Source: GCA-002840305 sp964609365
Lineage (GTDB): Bacteria > Patescibacteriota > Patescibacteriia > Patescibacteriales > UBA12465
Length of the DNA: 9,883 bases
NCBI GenBank assembly: GCA_964609365.1
Contig: CAZSRC010000025.1
Coordinates: 1 to 9,883 of the forward strand
Direction: 5' to 3'
The position numbers and the translations under genes were made by a program. The notes beneath the pieces are model-generated. The model did not search any database. It saw only the letters and a list, made by a program, of their open reading frames with translations, and was not told the origin of the DNA. This document shows, in pieces, positions 6,108-9,883 of this stretch. The stretch's first letter is position 1. The number at the start of each line of letters is the position of its first letter.

Positions 6108-8570
6108 TTATAATACTTTTTTTAAATATTTAGCCGTATAGCTATTTTTTAAATTTAAAATATCCTTAGGCCTTCCTGATGCTATCAGCTCTCCGCCAGC
6201 ATCTCCACCATCTGGTCCCAAATCTATCACCCAATCAGCTGATTTTATTATATCAAGATTATGCTCAATTGTTAATACCGTATTACCCTTATCGACCAAT
6301 CCATTTAAAACTTTCAAGAGGTTTTTGACGTCCTCGAAATGAAGCCCAGTTGTTGGTTCGTCTAATATATACAAAGTTTTACCCGTTGATGGCCTAGAAA
6401 GTTCATAAGCCAATTTAATTCTTTGTGACTCCCCACCGGATAAAGTGGTGGCGCTTTGTCCAAGCTTAACATAAGACAGACCAATGCTGTTTAAAATTTC
6501 TAATTTATTTTTTATATTTTTTTCTTCAGAAAAAAACTTCAAAGCCTCTTCTATAGTCATTTCCAAAACTTCAAAAATATTTTTATTATTATATTTTATT
6601 TTTAAGACGGCATCGTTATATCTTTGACCATTACATTCATCACATTTGGTGTAAATATCTGGTAAAAATTGCATTTCAACTTTTAAAAGACCATCACCCT
6701 GACATTTTTCACATCTTCCACCCTTTAAATTAAAGGAAAAGTGGCGAGCTCTTAGGCCCGCTTTTTTTGAATCAGGCAAGGAGGCAAATAAATCTCTAAT
6801 ATAAGAAAACATTCCAGTATATGTGGCTGGATTAGATCTAGGAGTTCTACCAATCGGAGATTGATCAATATCAATTATTTTGTCTATCCACTCAGCCCCC
6901 ATAATTGCTTTATGCTCACCTGGCTCATCCTTAGCTCGATAAAATTTTTTATTCAAAGCTTTGGCTAAAATATCTATCATTAAAGTTGATTTTCCGGAAC
7001 CAGAAACACCACTGATAACAACTAGGCTTTCTAGAGGTATTTCAACATCAATATTTTTCAAATTATTTTCACTTGCTCCAATTATTTTTAAAAATTTACC
7101 ACTTAACTTTCTTGATTCTTGTGGTGCTTGTATTTTTTTATCGCCAAAAAGATATTGAGCTGTTAGAGATTTTTTTTCTTTTTTAAATTTTGAAAGCTCT
7201 CCAGAAAAAACAATCTCTCCCCCATGTTCACCAGCTAATGGCCCAACATCTATTATATAATCAGATGAAAGCATCATTTCTGAATCATGTTCAATAACTA
7301 AAACGCTATTACCCTTAACATTTAAATCTTTTAGAGTTTTAATTAAATTTTCATTATCTTTTGGATGAAGCCCAATTGATGGTTCATCTAAAACATACAT
7401 TAGCCCAACTAAATTAGAACTAATTTGATGAGCCAGTCTAAGTCTTTGTGACTCGCCTCCAGATAAACTTGTTGCCGACCTACTAACCGTTAAATAAGAA
7501 AGACCAACCCTGGAAACACTATCGATCCTTAATAAGATTTCCTTGGAGATTGAATCAAAAATCATCTTTGCAGATGTTTTATTTTTAAATTTAAGTGCAG
7601 TATTTTTAATAAAAATATTTAATTCATTGAAGTTTTTTTCAGATAAATTATATATATTTAAGCCCTCGAAGTAAACAGAGAGAACCTCTGGTTTTAACCT
7701 TCTACCCGAGCAAGCAGGGCATTTAACTATCTTCATATATTGACCTATTTTTTGACGAATATAAGAAGAGTCTGTTTCCTGATACTTTTTATTCATTTCT
7801 TGTAAAACGCCAGGAAACAAGGAATCACCCTTCAAAATAAGGTTTATTTCTTTTTTTGATAAGTTTTTTAAAGGGAGAGAAAAATCAAATTTGTGACGAA
7901 TTGCTAATTTTTCCGCCTCATTAATTAATCTATTTTGATTTTCAAAATTATAATGCATCCATGGTTTTATTGCGCCCTGTAAAATATTTAAATTTAAATT
8001 TAAAATAGCAATGGGGTCTATTTCCATTTTTGTTCCTAATCCGCCACACTCAAAACAAGCTCCCTGTCCAGAATTAAAAGAAAAATCAATTGGTCTAAAA
8101 ACAAGTCTTTCTGTCCTACATCTAGTACAGCATAAAATTTCTTCATTTTTTTTATTTTTTTCTTTAACATCCAATTTTTTTTTGGTAAGCTTATCTCCGC
8201 ATAAATGACAATGGGCAACTCCTAATTTTGCAAAAAGTAATCTAAAATAATCATATATTTCAGTTATAGTTCCAACAGTTGATCTAGGATTATTACTGGC
8301 AGATCTCTGATCAATAGATATCGCTGGAATTAATCCATCTATTAAATCAACATCTGGCTTTTCTAATAAGCCCACAAATTGACGAGCATAAGAAGAGAGA
8401 GACTCCATGTATCTTCTTTGACTCTCGGCATAAACTAAATCAAAAACCAAAGAAGACTTTCCTGAGCCAGAAAGACCAGTAACCACAATAAACTTATCTC
8501 TTGGAATCTCTAAGTCAATATTTTTTAAATTATTAACCCTAGCCCCTTTAATACTTATAAATTGTTTCAT
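6108..8570 (-). CDS. uvrA: UvrA excinuclease ATPase lacking the UvrB-binding domain
   Basis: This 820-residue protein has two ABC ATPase modules. Module 1: Walker A 32-39 (GLSGSGKS), signature LSGGE 369-373, Walker B YVLDEP 392-397. Module 2: Walker A 521-528 (GVSGSGKS), signature LSGGE 710-714, Walker B YILDEP 734-739. Zinc module C148/C151/C172/C175 (CX2C-X20-CX2C) and C620/C623/C643/C646 (CX2C-X19-CX2C) match the spacings of E. coli UvrA. Extra CxxC pairs occur at 121/124 and 284/287. E. coli UvrA is 940 residues. Nearly all of the missing length lies between C124 and C148: about 23 lysine-rich residues replace the roughly 115-residue UvrB-binding domain (about 131-245 in E. coli). The insertion domain is kept but a little shorter. 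UvrA dimers recognise distorted DNA and normally load UvrB. Class II UvrAs, such as Deinococcus UvrA2, also lack this domain. The gene lies 11 nt after the cls-like gene, probably in one operon. No SD is visible. The frame is uninterrupted, so this is not an assembly break. Confidence 0.93.
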   Translation of the reverse strand: MKQFISIKGARVNNLKNIDLEIPRDKFIVVTGLSGSGKSSLVFDLVYAESQRRYMESLSSYARQFVGLLEKPDVDLIDGLIPAISIDQRSASNNPRSTVGTITEIYDYFRLLFAKLGVAHCHLCGDKLTKKKLDVKEKNKKNEEILCCTRCRTERLVFRPIDFSFNSGQGACFECGGLGTKMEIDPIAILNLNLNILQGAIKPWMHYNFENQNRLINEAEKLAIRHKFDFSLPLKNLSKKEINLILKGDSLFPGVLQEMNKKYQETDSSYIRQKIGQYMKIVKCPACSGRRLKPEVLSVYFEGLNIYNLSEKNFNELNIFIKNTALKFKNKTSAKMIFDSISKEILLRIDSVSRVGLSYLTVSRSATSLSGGESQRLRLAHQISSNLVGLMYVLDEPSIGLHPKDNENLIKTLKDLNVKGNSVLVIEHDSEMMLSSDYIIDVGPLAGEHGGEIVFSGELSKFKKEKKSLTAQYLFGDKKIQAPQESRKLSGKFLKIIGASENNLKNIDVEIPLESLVVISGVSGSGKSTLMIDILAKALNKKFYRAKDEPGEHKAIMGAEWIDKIIDIDQSPIGRTPRSNPATYTGMFSYIRDLFASLPDSKKAGLRARHFSFNLKGGRCEKCQGDGLLKVEMQFLPDIYTKCDECNGQRYNDAVLKIKYNNKNIFEVLEMTIEEALKFFSEEKNIKNKLEILNSIGLSYVKLGQSATTLSGGESQRIKLAYELSRPSTGKTLYILDEPTTGLHFEDVKNLLKVLNGLVDKGNTVLTIEHNLDIIKSADWVIDLGPDGGDAGGELIASGRPKDILNLKNSYTAKYLKKVL

Positions 8571-8580
8571 TTTAATTAAT

Positions 8581-8586
8581 ATTATA
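8581..8586 (-). promoter_or_regulatory. Possible -10 element before uvrA
   Basis: A TATAAT hexamer on the minus strand lies 10 nt upstream of the uvrA ATG and overlaps the TAA stop of the cls-like gene. No -35 match is seen at the proper distance, and transcription from it would give an almost leaderless message. In such AT-rich DNA this can easily be chance; co-transcription from the cls promoter is more likely. Confidence 0.2.
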
Positions 8587-9619
8587 AAATTGAATAGAAA
8601 ATTTTAATAAGCCATAAATATATTTTATCAAAACAAGATTCTTTCTTTTTATTTTTTGAGAAAAAACTTGAATCTTTTTTCCATTTTTCAATAATTTTTT
8701 TTAATTCCTCGCTAAGTCTTTTATCTTTAATAAAAACTCCTGACTCAATATTTAATTTAAAAGAAAAAATATCTAAATTTTGTGAACCAATAAGAGCCTC
8801 GCTATCATCAACTAGTAAAATTTTTGCGTGGTTCATCTTGTTTTGTGAATAAAAATTTATACCTAGTCCAGATAACTTGTTAATATAAATTCTGTTAATT
8901 CTATTTAAAAATTTAACATCTGTATCTCCTGGTATTAAAATATCGATCTTAACCCCTCTAGAAATAGCCGCCTCAAAAAGGGCCATCAACCATCTAGGTG
9001 GTGTGAAATAAGGGGTTGCTATAACTATTTTATCTTTAGCTGCTAATATTTTTTCTTGATAATATGCTTGTAATGCGTATATTTTATGATTTGGCCAATG
9101 CTCTAAAAACTGGGCTCTAATTGTTTTAAATATAGATCTCTTTCTATTATTTAAAATATTTATATTTTTTCCTCCACTCATTTGATAGGTATAAGCGAAT
9201 GATCTTAAAATATTTTTTACTAAAGAATTGCTACTTAATTTTACTTGTAAATCTATCCAGTCACTGCTATTTTTTTTTATATTAACTCCTCCAAGAAATG
9301 CTATTTTATTATCTATTAATAATATCTTTCGATGAGTTCTTCTTAGCCAATTAGAAAAAAATAAAAATTCAATGCCCGCTATTTTTAAATCATTAACTGT
9401 CTCTTTTTTTATGTCCATGCTACCGAAAGAATCAACAACAATAACAACTTCTAATCCTTGTGAGGCTTTTTCTTTTAGAGCGCCTAAAAAATCAAACTTA
9501 TCAGAGGTGTCATCCATAAAAATATACATCTCGATATAGATGCATTTTTTAGCTTTATTTATCTCGTCTATCATTGCTCGCCAAGATTTTTTTGAACTTG
9601 TATATAATTTATATTTCAT
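8582..9619 (-). CDS. Phospholipase D-family cardiolipin synthase-like protein
   Basis: This 345-residue protein carries two HxK(x)4D phospholipase D motifs: H96/K98/D103 (HRKILLID, followed by GG at 110-111) and H264/K266/D271 (HAKILLVD, followed by GSQN at 278-281). The two histidines would form the shared active site. Residues 26-36 (CIYIEMYIFMD) and 198-209 (IVIATPYFTPPR) match conserved stretches of bacterial cardiolipin synthases, which join two phosphatidylglycerols, or a phosphatidylglycerol and phosphatidylethanolamine, at the inner membrane. The N-terminal transmembrane pair of ClsA is absent, as in ClsB and ClsC. A short hydrophobic C-terminus (333-345) could attach it to the membrane. 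PLD-family nucleases share the motifs, but the two-domain layout favours a lipid enzyme. A promoter lies directly upstream, and uvrA follows 11 nt downstream. The ATG start has an A-rich leader without SD. Actual substrate is unproven, since many candidate-phylum bacteria lack full lipid synthesis. Confidence 0.85.
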   Translation of the reverse strand: MKYKLYTSSKKSWRAMIDEINKAKKCIYIEMYIFMDDTSDKFDFLGALKEKASQGLEVVIVVDSFGSMDIKKETVNDLKIAGIEFLFFSNWLRRTHRKILLIDNKIAFLGGVNIKKNSSDWIDLQVKLSSNSLVKNILRSFAYTYQMSGGKNINILNNRKRSIFKTIRAQFLEHWPNHKIYALQAYYQEKILAAKDKIVIATPYFTPPRWLMALFEAAISRGVKIDILIPGDTDVKFLNRINRIYINKLSGLGINFYSQNKMNHAKILLVDDSEALIGSQNLDIFSFKLNIESGVFIKDKRLSEELKKIIEKWKKDSSFFSKNKKKESCFDKIYLWLIKIFYSIL

Positions 9620-9642
9620 TTTTTTATAATAAGCTAAATTAA

Positions 9643-9651
9643 ATTATAGCA
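9643..9651 (-). promoter_or_regulatory. Extended -10 promoter of the cls-uvrA unit
   Basis: On the minus strand the sequence TGCTATAAT gives a perfect -10 with an upstream TG. The -35 position (9666-9671, TTTAAT) is weak, which is common for extended -10 promoters. Transcription would begin near 9636, about 17 nt before the ATG at 9619. It lies between the 16S terminator and the cls-like gene, so that gene does not need read-through from the rRNA. Confidence 0.55.
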
Positions 9652-9676
9652 TAACAATAGAAAAGATTAAAGCCCT

Positions 9677-9710
9677 AAAAAAAAGAAGCACTTTTACAAG
9701 TACTTCTTTT
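9677..9710 (-). terminator. Intrinsic terminator downstream of 16S rRNA
   Basis: Arms 9681-9693 and 9698-9710 form a 13-bp stem with the 4-nt loop 9694-9697. Position 9689 against 9702 is a C-A mismatch in plus-strand RNA but a G-U pair in minus-strand RNA, so the stem is fully paired only in the minus orientation. On that strand it runs into eight T (9684 to 9677). This indicates a terminator for the 16S transcript about 140 nt after the mature 16S end. Confidence 0.75.
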
Positions 9711-9761
9711 TCTATATTTTTTTTGGCTTTTTGAAGCTAACAGGCATCAATTCTTTTTTTT

Positions 9762-9834
9762 CCTTATTATCGCTAATAAGGTCTCTTCTATAAATAGAAG
9801 AGCCGACCTAAGTTTTAAAGTACATGACTTAAAA
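9762..9834 (-). other. Hairpin-rich 16S 3' trailer
   Basis: Three inverted repeats lie between the 16S end and the terminator. (a) 9762-9769 with 9774-9781, a perfect 8-bp stem with a 4-nt loop. (b) 9784-9790 with 9795-9801, a perfect 7-bp stem, extendable by 9779-9783 with 9805-9809 across a 3-nt bulge. The extension shares 9779-9781 with stem (a), so the two forms compete. (c) 9813-9821 with 9827-9834, an 8-bp stem with one bulged A. They are candidates for pre-rRNA processing or trailer stability elements. No tRNA gene was found here, and no protein-coding frame of note. Confidence 0.5.
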
Positions 9835-9849
9835 ACCTAATCTCCCTAG

Positions 9850-9883
9850 AAAGGAGGTGATCCATCCACAGCTTCCGCTACGG
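9850..9883 (-). rRNA. rrs: 16S ribosomal RNA, 3' end (partial)
   Basis: The minus strand carries the universal 16S terminus. Helix 45 is seen as CCGTAGC, GGAA loop (9876-9873), GCTGTGG, with all seven pairs possible including two G-U. It is followed by GGATCACCTCCTTT, containing the full anti-Shine-Dalgarno CCTCC. The mature 3' end is placed at about 9850 by comparison with E. coli; the exact end is approximate by a few bases. The rest of the gene runs off the right edge of the window. The GGAA loop contains the two adenines dimethylated by KsgA in other bacteria. Confidence 0.95.

Noticed and set aside
8120..8210. Frameshift or assembly deletion explaining the short UvrA
   Set aside because: The frame is open throughout and both zinc-cysteine pairs flanking the gap keep family spacing, which fits a real domain loss.
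9711..9849. tRNA gene in the 16S downstream spacer
   Set aside because: No T-arm consensus, acceptor stem or CCA-proximal pairing was found; the inverted repeats there are simple hairpins.
9850..9860. AAAGGAGGTGA as a strong plus-strand ribosome binding site
   Set aside because: It is the complement of the 16S anti-Shine-Dalgarno tail; the flanking helix 45 sequence identifies it as rRNA.
1..9883. CRISPR array, insertion sequence or prophage
   Set aside because: No regularly spaced direct repeats, transposase, integrase or phage-like genes were seen; the only sizeable repeat is the ATPase module duplication.

Overview
The window is very AT-rich (roughly 70% A+T by eye) and densely packed. 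It looks like chromosomal DNA from a small-genome bacterium, most likely a member of the Candidate Phyla Radiation (Patescibacteria). The supporting signs are compact gene spacing, A-rich leaders without Shine-Dalgarno motifs, a Trax/translin-family protein (commoner in archaea and candidate phyla than in model bacteria), a type IV pilus-type ATPase and a shortened UvrA. The phylum is inferred. Only 34 nt of 16S rRNA are present, too few for placement. No in-frame TGA occurs in about 2,900 sense codons, so the standard bacterial code fits and the UGA=Gly code of Gracilibacteria/SR1 is unlikely.

Layout: 1-124 holds a perfect DnaA-box 9-mer and a good sigma-70-type promoter. From 125 to 6012 a tightly spaced plus-strand cluster encodes a polytopic membrane protein, a 1007-residue tandem fusion of two GspE/PilB-type ATPase modules, a Trax-like protein with its predicted catalytic acids intact, a YfcE/MJ0936-type metallophosphoesterase (ATGA overlap with the preceding gene) and an inositol-monophosphatase-family phosphatase. 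A 12-bp hairpin at 6033-6064 can terminate transcription from both sides. On the minus strand, a phospholipase D/cardiolipin synthase-family gene (8582-9619) is followed after 11 nt by uvrA (6108-8570). The right edge holds the 3' end of a minus-strand 16S rRNA gene (9850-9883), then about 140 nt of hairpin-rich trailer, a terminator, and a separate promoter for the cls gene.

How the genes may work together: the plus cluster joins a surface-appendage motor, with an uncharacterised membrane protein, to three small hydrolases (a putative endoribonuclease, a phosphodiesterase and a sugar/nucleotide phosphatase). The hydrolases could form a nucleic-acid salvage or turnover set, but this is inference from context. 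The minus cluster pairs a membrane-lipid enzyme with a DNA-damage ATPase.

Most notable points: (1) UvrA appears to lack the whole UvrB-binding domain although both ATPase modules are intact; (2) two secretion ATPases are fused in one chain; (3) a bacterial Trax-like protein keeps its active-site acids; (4) the 16S gene seems to be terminated before any 23S gene; (5) the anti-Shine-Dalgarno is intact while no gene in the window shows a clear SD.
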